DNA from: Acidobacteriaceae bacterium
Lineage (GTDB): Bacteria > Acidobacteriota > Terriglobia > Terriglobales > Acidobacteriaceae
DNA length: 64,000 bases
Assembly: GCA_027449965.1 (NCBI GenBank)
Contig: DAIDKP010000029.1
Location: 1 to 64,000, forward strand
Reading direction: 5' to 3'
Part shown: positions 8,503-16,080 of the stretch, piece after piece
Layout of the letters: every line of letters begins with the position of its first letter
Position numbering within the stretch: the first letter of the stretch is position 1
The notes under the pieces: model-generated
Told to the model about the DNA's origin: nothing
The model's input: only the letters and a program-made list of their open reading frames with translations
Databases searched by the model: none
Position numbers and translations under genes: made by a program

Positions 8503-9567
8503 TTATTGGCCGCTGTAGAAGCCGGTGCGGGTGCGGACGGTGAGGCCCGGTTTGTCCACCTTGATGGTCAGGCTGTGGTATTGGTCAGGCTTGCCGTCGA
8601 GCGGCGACGCAAAGGCGAGGAAGTAGGATTTGTTGGCGTCCTGAGCGCCGCGAGCGATGGTTCCAGCGAGATCCGTGGCACCGGAAAAGGGAAATGGCAC
8701 GCCGCCGGTTCTGACGGAGAGGGCTTGAATCGAAAAGCTGCCGACGGGGGTGTGCATCGGGTTGGTAATGGGCTTCAAATACAGGACGTAGTTTTCCCAT
8801 TCGACGGTGCGCTCACCGGGAGTGCGCGCGGATTCAACGGAGTAAAACGTGACGCGGGCGTGGCGTGAGGCCGAGAGCAGCGATGTGAGCGTGGTGAAGA
8901 AAGTCTGCTCCTGTTTGCGGTCGGCAAAGTTTTGCGTATTCATCATGAGCGGCCATCCGCGCCCGATCCAGAGGACAAGCTTGTGGCCGGGCTGTGTGGA
9001 CTCGTGGGCGAGAAATGCGCCGACGGCGTTGAGCGAGGCTTCCAGGCGGTCTGTCAGATTGTAAAAGCCCTCGATCTTGAGATAAGGCCGCTGGGCGGCT
9101 TCAGCGGCATGGAGCTGCTGAGCAAGCTGGTTGCCGTCGGTGGAGGGTCCGGCGACGAGAACAAGCCCTTTCCCGTCAAAGTGATAGATGGAGACGGGGG
9201 TGGTGAGCTTACCGTCATTCATGCGGAGAAAATCCTCTGTGCACTGGCGAATGTAGCCGATGCGCAGATCGGGGGTGTTCACATTATCGAGGACGATATC
9301 GACCGAATCGGGAGGTGTAGGTTTGGCGCCGGGAGCATTGGCGACGCGAGGTGGCTGAAGGGCCAGAACCTTGCGCGGCACACCGTTGTCGAGTACGGTG
9401 AAGTCGCTGGCTTGCAAATTGGTGATGTGATGGCCGCTGGCGTCGGTGACGATCAGGTCAGTGGCGACGATCTGGGATTTGGGTTGGGTTTGGGCGAAGA
9501 CGAAGCTGGGACTGAGCGCAGTGACCAGCGCAAGGGCAAGGTGGCGAATGGATCGAGACGACAACAT
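8503..9567 (-). CDS. Secreted VWFA-domain protein of the acidobacterial type
   Basis: An exported protein of 354 residues with a signal peptide (hydrophobic run LALALVTALSPSFVFA, cut before QTQ). Next comes a short beta segment typical of these proteins (IVATDLIVTDASGHHITNL, then FTVLDNGVPRKV). The rest is a von Willebrand A-like domain (VDIVLDNVN at the usual metal-site position, then KLVLWIGRGWPLM). The classical DxSxS metal site is altered to DNVNT. The ATG follows GGGAGG 7 bases upstream; an upstream start at 9609 is less likely. Such VWFA-related proteins are expanded in Acidobacteriota and their function is unknown. It is convergent with the MoeZ-like gene. Confidence 0.75.
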   Translation of the reverse strand: MLSSRSIRHLALALVTALSPSFVFAQTQPKSQIVATDLIVTDASGHHITNLQASDFTVLDNGVPRKVLALQPPRVANAPGAKPTPPDSVDIVLDNVNTPDLRIGYIRQCTEDFLRMNDGKLTTPVSIYHFDGKGLVLVAGPSTDGNQLAQQLHAAEAAQRPYLKIEGFYNLTDRLEASLNAVGAFLAHESTQPGHKLVLWIGRGWPLMMNTQNFADRKQEQTFFTTLTSLLSASRHARVTFYSVESARTPGERTVEWENYVLYLKPITNPMHTPVGSFSIQALSVRTGGVPFPFSGATDLAGTIARGAQDANKSYFLAFASPLDGKPDQYHSLTIKVDKPGLTVRTRTGFYSGQ

Positions 9568-9764
9568 GCGGGAACCTCCCAGAGCGTAGAGCGCGTTGCA
9601 TCCGTACAAGAAGCCTTAGTTGAAAGGCCCGAGCAAACAAACCTGTACAGAAACTGGCGGCATGAGGAAATCAGCCTAAGGGTAAGACACGACGATGGTC
9701 GCCGGAGTTGTGTGGCGGCAAAAGATTTTAGGCGTAAAGTTTTGACAGCAGTAACAGCGGGCAA

Positions 9765-9788
9765 AAGCCTGCGACAGGCTTAGGAGGG
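9765..9788 (+). promoter_or_regulatory. Hairpin abutting the nicotinamidase ribosome site
   Basis: AAGCCTG (9765-9771) and CAGGCTT (9775-9781) form a perfect 7-bp stem with a CGA loop. The stem ends one base before the Shine-Dalgarno AGGAGGG (9782-9788). A stem this close to the ribosome site could affect initiation. It could also be the 3' end of a terminator-like element. Confidence 0.35.
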
Positions 9789-9794
9789 ACGGTG

Positions 9795-10427
9795 ATGAAG
9801 GCAGGGGGAGAAGCAGATGTGCTGATTGTGGTAGATGTGCAGCGGGATTTCTGCGCAGGCGGTGCATTGGCTGTGCCGGAGGGCGATGCGGTCGTGGAGC
9901 CGGTGAATCGGCTGATGGAGCGATTTCGCCACGTGGTCGTCACGCAGGACTGGCATCCGGCAGACCACAGTTCGTTTGCCGCGCAGCACCCGGGGCGTAA
10001 GGCGTTTGATGTAGTGGAGATGGCCTATGGGGAGCAGTGTCTGTGGCCCACGCATTGCGTTCAGGGGACACGCGGCGCGGAGTTTCATCCGGATTTGCAG
10101 TTCGGACGGGCAGAGCTGATAGTGCGCAAAGGATTTCGACGGGAGATTGATTCGTATTCAGCATTTTTGGAGAATGATCGGGAGACGCCGACGGGTCTGG
10201 CAGGTTATCTGCGGGAGCGCGGGCTGAAGCGCATCTTTCTTGCCGGGTTGGCGCTGGACTACTGTGTGGGATCTTCTGGAGTGGATGCGCGATGGCTGGG
10301 CCTGGAGGCGTGGGTGATTGAGGATGCGACGCGCCCGGTGAGCGATGGACTGTCGCTGACGATGATGCGCGCGAGGATGGAGGCAATCGAAGTGGGAAGC
10401 GTGACGACAGAGGAGTTGTTACGATAA
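9795..10427 (+). CDS. pncA: Nicotinamidase (PncA-type isochorismatase-fold hydrolase)
   Basis: Deamidates nicotinamide to nicotinate in NAD salvage; cytoplasmic. The product has 210 residues, the family length. Catalytic residues: Asp in IVVDVQRDFC, Lys in LIVRKGF, and the nucleophile Cys in LALDYCVGSS. Metal ligands: Asp and His in TQDWHPADH, and the second His in WPTHCVQG. The start is the ATG at 9795, six bases after AGGAGGG; a GTG just before it is possible. Nicotinamidases and close relatives differ only slightly here, but the DYC and WPxHC motifs favour PncA. It stands alone, diverging from the VWFA gene. Confidence 0.92.
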   Translation: MKAGGEADVLIVVDVQRDFCAGGALAVPEGDAVVEPVNRLMERFRHVVVTQDWHPADHSSFAAQHPGRKAFDVVEMAYGEQCLWPTHCVQGTRGAEFHPDLQFGRAELIVRKGFRREIDSYSAFLENDRETPTGLAGYLRERGLKRIFLAGLALDYCVGSSGVDARWLGLEAWVIEDATRPVSDGLSLTMMRARMEAIEVGSVTTEELLR

Positions 10428-10530
10428 GGGCATCCGCGACGGCGCTGGATGCGTCCAAGTAAAATGGGAATCAGAGAACTGGAAAGCGGAGCGGCACGCT
10501 TGGTGGGCCAATCCGAATGGAGAAGAGACG

Positions 10531-11298
10531 ATGGCACTGATGAGAACGTCGAATCCGGCTTTGAATGAGCGGCAGTTTCGTGGCGGCGGCAATATGGGTG
10601 GATATCCGCTGCAAATGGGCGAGACGATGACGCTGAACGGCACGGTGAACAAGACCGGCATCCTCCTGGTGTGCGCGATGGCAACGGCGTACTGGACCTG
10701 GGAGCAGTTCCTGGCAACGGGCAATCCTGCTTCTGTAGGCGGATGGATGATGCTGGGCCTGATTGGCGGCTTGGTGATGGCGATGGTGACTATCTTCAAG
10801 AAGGAATGGGCTGGAATTACAGCTCCTGTCTACGCGCTGTGCGAGGGTTTGGTGCTAGGCGGGATGTCGGCTATGTTCGAGCTGCGCTGGCCTGGAATCG
10901 CGATTGAGGCGGTAAGTCTGACGTTTGGCGTGCTGCTGGTACTACTGCTGGCGTATCGCTCAGGGCTGATCCGCGTGACGAACAAGATGCGGCTGGGCAT
11001 TGTGGCGGCGACCGGTGCGATCATGCTGTTTTATCTGGCAGAGATGGTGATGGGCTTCTTTGGAATGCACCTGACGGCGCTGAACGGTTCAGGGCCTCTC
11101 AGCATCGGGATCAGCCTGATCATTGTGGGTGTAGCGGCGATGAATCTGGTGCTGGACTTTGACATGATCGAGACCGGCGTGAGGATGGGTGCGCCGAAGT
11201 ACATGGAGTGGTACGGTGCGTTTGGGCTGATGGTGACTCTGGTTTGGCTCTATATGGAGATGCTGAACCTGCTGTCGAAGCTGAACAGCCGACGGTAG
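10531..11298 (+). CDS. Bax inhibitor-1/YccA family membrane protein
   Basis: An integral membrane protein of 255 residues with about seven hydrophobic segments after a Gly-rich, polar N-terminus (GGGNMGGYPLQMGETMTLNG). Membrane runs include GILLVCAMATAYWTW, MLGLIGGLVMAMVTIF, LTFGVLLVLLLAYRSGLI and ISLIIVGVAAMNLVLDFDMIE. The pattern NLVLDFDMIETG followed by YGAFGLMVTLVWLYMEML matches the C-terminal signature of the YccA/Bax-I (UPF0005) family. Bacterial members are linked to membrane-protein quality control or ion leak; the function here is unknown. A strong terminator follows 22 bp after the stop. Confidence 0.85.
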   Translation: MALMRTSNPALNERQFRGGGNMGGYPLQMGETMTLNGTVNKTGILLVCAMATAYWTWEQFLATGNPASVGGWMMLGLIGGLVMAMVTIFKKEWAGITAPVYALCEGLVLGGMSAMFELRWPGIAIEAVSLTFGVLLVLLLAYRSGLIRVTNKMRLGIVAATGAIMLFYLAEMVMGFFGMHLTALNGSGPLSIGISLIIVGVAAMNLVLDFDMIETGVRMGAPKYMEWYGAFGLMVTLVWLYMEMLNLLSKLNSRR

Positions 11299-11320
11299 TG
11301 GCATCCAGGCGGTCAAGCGA

Positions 11321-11357
11321 AAAGCCCATCCCTTCGGGGGTGGGCTTTCTGTCTTTT
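11321..11357 (+). terminator. Rho-independent terminator after the Bax-inhibitor-like gene
   Basis: AAAGCCCATCCC (11321-11332) pairs over 12 bp with GGGGTGGGCTTT (11337-11348) around a TTCG tetraloop, followed by CTGTCTTTT. It is a textbook intrinsic terminator on the plus strand. Confidence 0.85.
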
Positions 11358-11444
11358 GACAGGGCAGTGATGGAGGGAGAACGCTGGCTCAAGTTTCAGG
11401 GCACGTTGCCGATAACTGGACTAGAAGGAGACCGAGACAGGTTC

Positions 11445-12413
11445 ATGGCCACCCAAAGTCACATGCCACAGCCCGTTGAGGGTGGGTCCGAGTGTGCAGC
11501 TACCACGCCAACCGGTGCAGAGCGGCGAACAGCGCAGCGTTTTGCGCTGGATGAGTCGGTAGCGGTGCATCCGATCAGTGGCGCCAGCAAGCTGGAGGGG
11601 CGTATTCGTGACCTGAGCGCCGGAGGATGCAGGCTTGAGGTGGATACTCGTCTGCTGACCGGAGCCATGTTGCGGGTCGAGCTCCAGTTCAAGATTCACG
11701 GATATACGTTTCGACTGGTTGGCGTGACCGCGGGGAGACGCACCAAAACCTCGATTGGCATTCGTTTTGTGGATCTTTCTGAGCGTCGGCGCGCGGAGTT
11801 GGTGGAACTGCTGACCATGCTGGAAGCAAATGCCCAACAGCGCACGGGGCAATCCGCCTCGTCCGCGCCGAATCAGCACTCTTCGCCACGAACAAAGCCG
11901 ATTGAGGTGAGTGTCAGGACCACAGTAGGCCCGGCCACACAAGTGTCAGCCGCACAAGCCGCACGGATCCCAACTGCTAAGGTGGCGGCTGCAGTGAATC
12001 GCACGCAAGCCGGGGCTGTGGCGGAGCTTGCCGTGCAGGTGCCCAATGCGCAAAGTGCTTCCGCTGCGGCGTCGGGTGATCGGCGTGCTTTTCGCCGACT
12101 GCGCGTCGATACGCGAGCGCGGCTGTATCTGGTGAAGACCGGCATTCAGATGACAGGTGCTATTCAGGATTTGAGCATGGCCGGATGCCGCATCGTTACG
12201 GAAGAACCGTTCAATGTGGGCATTTATGTTCGTGTGGAAGCGGAGTTTTTTCTGCACGGCCTGCCCTTTCGATTGGGCGGGGTGAGCCAGGCGATTATCG
12301 ACAAGAAGACGATCGGAGTGCGCTTTCTGGATATGAGCGACCGCAAGCGGGAACAACTTGCCGAGCTGATTGAAGAGATTCAGGCGGCTTTGAACGAGGC
12401 AGAAAAAAACTAA
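11445..12413 (+). CDS. Tandem PilZ-domain protein
   Basis: A soluble protein of 322 residues with two PilZ domains (about 25-125 and 205-315) joined by an Ala/Thr/Pro-rich linker. Both keep the cyclic-di-GMP signature: RTAQR and DLSAGG in the first, RAFRR and DLSMAG in the second. Each ends with the same strand (TSIGIRFVDLSERRR and KTIGVRFLDMSDRKR), suggesting internal duplication. A cyclic-di-GMP effector role is likely; the partner is unknown. The start at 11445 is the first ATG after the upstream terminator. AAGGAG lies 15 bases upstream, rather far, so the ATG at 11463 is possible. Confidence 0.88.
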   Translation: MATQSHMPQPVEGGSECAATTPTGAERRTAQRFALDESVAVHPISGASKLEGRIRDLSAGGCRLEVDTRLLTGAMLRVELQFKIHGYTFRLVGVTAGRRTKTSIGIRFVDLSERRRAELVELLTMLEANAQQRTGQSASSAPNQHSSPRTKPIEVSVRTTVGPATQVSAAQAARIPTAKVAAAVNRTQAGAVAELAVQVPNAQSASAAASGDRRAFRRLRVDTRARLYLVKTGIQMTGAIQDLSMAGCRIVTEEPFNVGIYVRVEAEFFLHGLPFRLGGVSQAIIDKKTIGVRFLDMSDRKREQLAELIEEIQAALNEAEKN

Positions 12414-12480
12414 GCCTGAGGGATTGCGCTTCTGCGGATCAAGCGCTCTTATGGCCAGGACCGTATGGATGGAGGACGGT

Positions 12481-13422
12481 TTACGGTCTGCGCGGCGGTG
12501 TGGCGCGCAGGCGTTGCAGCTCGCGATAGACTTCGCTTTTCGATTGGCCACGCAGGCGTGCCAGATGTTTAAGCGCATCCTTTTCGCTCAGACTCTCCGT
12601 TTGCTGCAAGCGGGTGAGTAACGTCAGCAGATCTTCGCCGGCATCGACAGGGATCTGCTGAGGGGGCGTAAGCAAGAGCGTAATCTCGCCTCGCACGCGT
12701 TCCTGCGCGGCCATCTGACGCTGGATCGTGGCCACCGGGCCGCGCAGAAATTCCTCATGCAGCTTGGTCAGTTCGCGGGCCACGACAATCGGCAAAGCAT
12801 CGCCCCAGACGGCGCGCAGATCGGCGAGCGTATCGAGAATCCGATGCGGCGCTTCATAGAAGATCAACGTGGTTGTCGGCTCTGGCTGCACGTGCAGAGC
12901 GGTCGCCATCGACTCGAGCGCGGTGCGCCGCGCGCCGGATTTCTCGGGCAGGAATCCGTAAAAGCGAAAGCGTTCGGTAGGTAGTCCAGAGGCAACCAGC
13001 GCGGTGACGGCAGCGTTTGCTCCGGGGACTGGGATCACGGGAATCGCTGCCTCCAGTGCCGCTTTCACCAGCCACGCACCGGGATCGCTGATGCCCGGCA
13101 TTCCGGCGTCAGAGACCAGGGCGACGCGCTCTCCACGCTGGATTGCGTCCAGCAGTTCGACGGCGCGCTCGCGCTCATTGTGTTCGTGGCAACTAAGGGT
13201 GGGCGTGGAAATCGCGAAGTGGTGCAGCAGCTTGCGGGTCTGACGTGTATCTTCGCAGGCGATGCGATCGACGGAGCGCAGAATGCGAAGTGCGCGCAGC
13301 GTGATGTCTTCAAGATTGCCGATGGGCGTGGCCACCAGATACAGTCCAGACGCAAGCGGAGCTTGATCCGCAGAGGCAATCTCAGGCTGCTCGGGCGCGT
13401 CAGTTGTGTCCAGCGGTTCCAT
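12481..13422 (-). CDS. rsmI: 16S rRNA 2'-O-ribose C1402 methyltransferase RsmI
   Basis: A SAM-dependent enzyme of the tetrapyrrole-methylase fold that modifies the ribosomal decoding centre. The product has 313 residues. Signatures: LYLVATPIGNLEDITLRAL, IACEDTRQTRKLL, ALVSDAGMPGISDPGAWLV, PVPGANAAVTALVASGLP and FYGFLPEKSGAR. The ATG at 13422 was chosen because it lies 37 bp after the stop of the upstream M50-like gene and just before the conserved part. The open frame extends to 13500, overlapping that gene. The C-terminus (KDALKHLARLRGQSKSEVY) matches the family's small terminal domain. Confidence 0.94.
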   Translation of the reverse strand: MEPLDTTDAPEQPEIASADQAPLASGLYLVATPIGNLEDITLRALRILRSVDRIACEDTRQTRKLLHHFAISTPTLSCHEHNERERAVELLDAIQRGERVALVSDAGMPGISDPGAWLVKAALEAAIPVIPVPGANAAVTALVASGLPTERFRFYGFLPEKSGARRTALESMATALHVQPEPTTTLIFYEAPHRILDTLADLRAVWGDALPIVVARELTKLHEEFLRGPVATIQRQMAAQERVRGEITLLLTPPQQIPVDAGEDLLTLLTRLQQTESLSEKDALKHLARLRGQSKSEVYRELQRLRATPPRRP

Positions 13423-13459
13423 CCACAGATTCCCCACAGATTTGTTGGAAGCGGCGCAG

Positions 13460-14575
13460 TCAGCGTTCCGCGTCCATGCGCTCCAGGCGGCGTTGTTCAT
13501 TCAGCAGAGACATGGACGACATCAGATTCTGCACGCTGACCATGCCTACGATTCGTTCACCCTGTGCGACGGGAATCAGGGTCAGTCCGCGCCCTGCGGT
13601 GATGCGGCGGATGATTGCGCCGAGTGTATCCTCTGGACGCGCAACCTGAAAGTTCCGTGTCATGATGCCCTGTACGTATCCGTTCCCATCCACTCGCAGC
13701 GATTCCAGAATGCGCTGGCGATTGACAATGCCCACCAGTTGTGAGCCGCGGACAACGGGAAAGTCCTCCTGCAGGGTGTGGATGCAGTGACGCAGTGCGT
13801 CGAGCAGGGTGTCTGACGGAGAGAGCATGGCGAAATCCGTCAGCATGACTTCTTCCATGCGCACGGCGTCGACCACGGACTGGAAGAGCACGCCCTGATC
13901 TTCAATCTGTGCGCCGATGAAGATGAAAAATCCGACGGAGGAAAGCAGTGGATCGTGAAGATAAAAGCCTACAACAATCGTGCTCAGCGCGATGGCCTGA
14001 CCTAGCAGGTGGATGGCGCGACTGGGAGCCGCCTGCCCGCTGGACTGCGTGTAGCTGGCGCGCAGCAAACGTCCGGCATCGAGCGGATAGGCGGGCAGCA
14101 GATGCAGGACTCCGAGGAGCGCCTGAATCCAGACCGCGCTGCGCAACAACGCCATGGGAGTGACGTAAGGCAACGCGAGCAGCGGAAAGGCTGCGCTTGC
14201 GCCGGTAAGCGTAGCGGCGAGCATCAAAGCGGTGGCAAGATTGGCAACAGGTCCGGCCAGGGCGAGAACGTATTGCGTCTCTGCCGAGTTGGCTGACTCC
14301 TGACTCTCCGGGTTGGCAAAAGCAAACATGCCGCCAATCGGCAACAGCAGTACGGCGCGCAGGCGCAGACCAAACCAGGCGGCGACGAGCAGCCGCGCAG
14401 ATTCGCGAACGGCTACGGCGGCAAGGATGAGCAGCCACAGAGCTAGTCCCGCAGCGATGGAGCCGCCCAGAGACTGGCTGTAGAGCATGCAGATGGCGAT
14501 GAGGATGACGAACAGCGTGTGGATGCGAAACTCCACACCCATCCATCGACCGAGAGGCAGCGACCATCCACGCAT
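13460..14575 (-). CDS. Site-2-protease (M50) fold membrane protein with CBS pair; zinc motif lost
   Basis: 371 residues: five or six membrane segments (about 1-225) then two CBS domains (about 235-355). It follows the SpoIVFB/Rip pattern WMGVEFRIHTLFVIL, xExxx..FG..LLLPIGG and LLPAYPLDAGR. The HExxH zinc motif, however, reads RESAR (57-61), with both His replaced by Arg and Glu retained. In the second motif the usual Asn position is His (VLHLLPA), while Asp (PLDAG) is kept. I checked the codons: CGC GAA TCT GCG CGG. It is probably a non-proteolytic pseudoprotease. The CBS pair suggests nucleotide sensing. It is co-transcribed with rsmI and diverges from rsmD. Confidence 0.85.
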   Translation of the reverse strand: MRGWSLPLGRWMGVEFRIHTLFVILIAICMLYSQSLGGSIAAGLALWLLILAAVAVRESARLLVAAWFGLRLRAVLLLPIGGMFAFANPESQESANSAETQYVLALAGPVANLATALMLAATLTGASAAFPLLALPYVTPMALLRSAVWIQALLGVLHLLPAYPLDAGRLLRASYTQSSGQAAPSRAIHLLGQAIALSTIVVGFYLHDPLLSSVGFFIFIGAQIEDQGVLFQSVVDAVRMEEVMLTDFAMLSPSDTLLDALRHCIHTLQEDFPVVRGSQLVGIVNRQRILESLRVDGNGYVQGIMTRNFQVARPEDTLGAIIRRITAGRGLTLIPVAQGERIVGMVSVQNLMSSMSLLNEQRRLERMDAER

Positions 14576-14640
14576 GGCTCCATTGTAGCGGCTGACAGGT
14601 GGCTGCGATGGGTTGCAGATCGTTTATGCTCAGGAACGGG

Positions 14641-15225
14641 ATGCGCATCATTGGAGGACGGTTTCGATCACGCACGCTGCTGGCTCCTGCGGGTCAGCAA
14701 ACCCGACCTACGTCGGATCGGCTGCGCGAGACGTTGATGAATATTCTGACAAATGGCGCAAGGAATCGCGTCCAGGAAGCGCACGTGGCGGATCTGTATG
14801 CGGGCACGGGCGCTGTGGGGCTGGAAGCGCTCAGTCGAGGCGCGCAATCTGCAACCTTTGTGGAAAACTCGCCCGCGGCGATAGTCACGCTGGAGGCGAA
14901 CTGCAAGCGAATGGGTGTTGGCGCAGAGGCTGTTTGCGTGCGTGCGGCTGTTACGACTTGGCTGCGTCGCGCAGCAGTTGGAACAACTCGGTTCGACCTG
15001 GTCTTTCTGGATCCGCCATGGGAGATGCATGAAGAGTATGCGCAGGCGATGAGTCTGCTTGGCTCTGCAACGCTGCTTGCAGCGGAGGCCTGGGTGGTGG
15101 CCGAGCATCGATCGAAGACGGTGCTTGCAGAGCAATTTGGCGAGCTGCGACGCTGGCGCGTGATTCACCAGGGCGATGCCGCGCTCAGCTTTTATGCGCC
15201 AGTTGGCCAGCAAATCCCAGAGTAG
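14641..15225 (+). CDS. rsmD: 16S rRNA (guanine-966-N2)-methyltransferase RsmD
   Basis: Methylates G966 of 16S rRNA using SAM. The product has 194 residues, the normal size. It starts MRIIGGRFRSRTL, as RsmD proteins do, followed by RPTSDRLRETLMNIL, the SAM motif DLYAGTGAVGLEALSRGA, and the catalytic FDLVFLDPPW. The ATG at 14641 was preferred to the start at 14599 because it fits the family N-terminus and has AGGAACGGG directly upstream. It diverges from the M50-like gene and is convergent with the next hypothetical gene. Confidence 0.94.
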   Translation: MRIIGGRFRSRTLLAPAGQQTRPTSDRLRETLMNILTNGARNRVQEAHVADLYAGTGAVGLEALSRGAQSATFVENSPAAIVTLEANCKRMGVGAEAVCVRAAVTTWLRRAAVGTTRFDLVFLDPPWEMHEEYAQAMSLLGSATLLAAEAWVVAEHRSKTVLAEQFGELRRWRVIHQGDAALSFYAPVGQQIPE

Positions 15226-15251
15226 CGACCTGACCTGCGCGAATTAGTTAT

Positions 15252-15932
15252 TTAGTTCATCTGCTCGCTGTGCGAAGCAAGATATTTGTCGAACGGAATT
15301 TCAAAGTAGAAGAGTTCCCTGCCATTGATGTCGCGCAGAGAGTGGATGTTGAGCGCGGCACCTGCCAGAGGATGGCTCAAACCGCTGACGTCATAGAAAA
15401 GAAAACCGGCCTCTGTGGTGTGGGGCTTTACGATGAGTGATTGAAACTCCAGCGTATTGAAGTCTTCATCAATAGCCTTGCGCATGTCTTTGTGGGGTAG
15501 GTGCAGGCCGGGGATTGGACCAGTCACGCTGCTGCCGTGAATGCGCACAATGCGCCGCTCGACATCTTCCGGTTCGGCGGCCTGCAATCGGTCTCCGCCC
15601 GCTGTGATGAAGAGGATGCGCGCATCCTTGAGCGAGATGGCATTATCGCCTGTGTTGGTAACAATGAGACGGACGGGCATGAAGCCGTGCGTGACGTAAT
15701 TGACGCGGAAGAGCTTGAGCTGGCGGGTGGTGTTGTAGGGTTCCACGGCGATGGCCAGATGTTCGGCTGGATGAACTTCGACAGCGGCGAAGTTGGTGGC
15801 CGGTTCAACGGGCGGTGGCTTGTGTTCGGCAGCGTAAGCGGGCGCGAACGCCAGCCACAGCAGGCAAGCCAATGAGATGGCGCGAGTGACGGAACGGTCT
15901 CGCCGGAGGTGATGCGAAAACACACCGGGCAT
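15252..15932 (-). CDS. Hypothetical exported protein, 226 aa
   Basis: I do not recognise a family. The N-terminus is a signal peptide (basic RRDRSVTR, then AISLACLLWLAFAPAYA, cleavage before AEH). The mature part is predicted mostly beta, with a Pro-rich start (KPPPVEPATNF). Its middle strand pattern (PVRLIVTNTGDNAISLKDARILF) resembles an immunoglobulin-like or DUF4352-type fold. The ATG has GGAG 10 bases upstream. It diverges from kdtA. An envelope role is likely, but no specific function can be given. Confidence 0.65.
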   Translation of the reverse strand: MPGVFSHHLRRDRSVTRAISLACLLWLAFAPAYAAEHKPPPVEPATNFAAVEVHPAEHLAIAVEPYNTTRQLKLFRVNYVTHGFMPVRLIVTNTGDNAISLKDARILFITAGGDRLQAAEPEDVERRIVRIHGSSVTGPIPGLHLPHKDMRKAIDEDFNTLEFQSLIVKPHTTEAGFLFYDVSGLSHPLAGAALNIHSLRDINGRELFYFEIPFDKYLASHSEQMN

Positions 15933-16080
15933 GAACTTCAGGCTCCTATGGATGGAAACATACCAGTACGGTGGCCAGTCGCGCCATAGGATTGGCGGAA
16001 GCCGAGTGTTGCTCGGGTTCTGTATTCTGAATCAGATTTTCATCCGCACTGCAATGCCCTGGCAGAGAGAATCGTGGCGT

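Noticed and set aside
15931..16080. Longer kdtA start at 15931
   Set aside because: It would put 50 unrelated residues before the membrane anchor that normally begins the protein.
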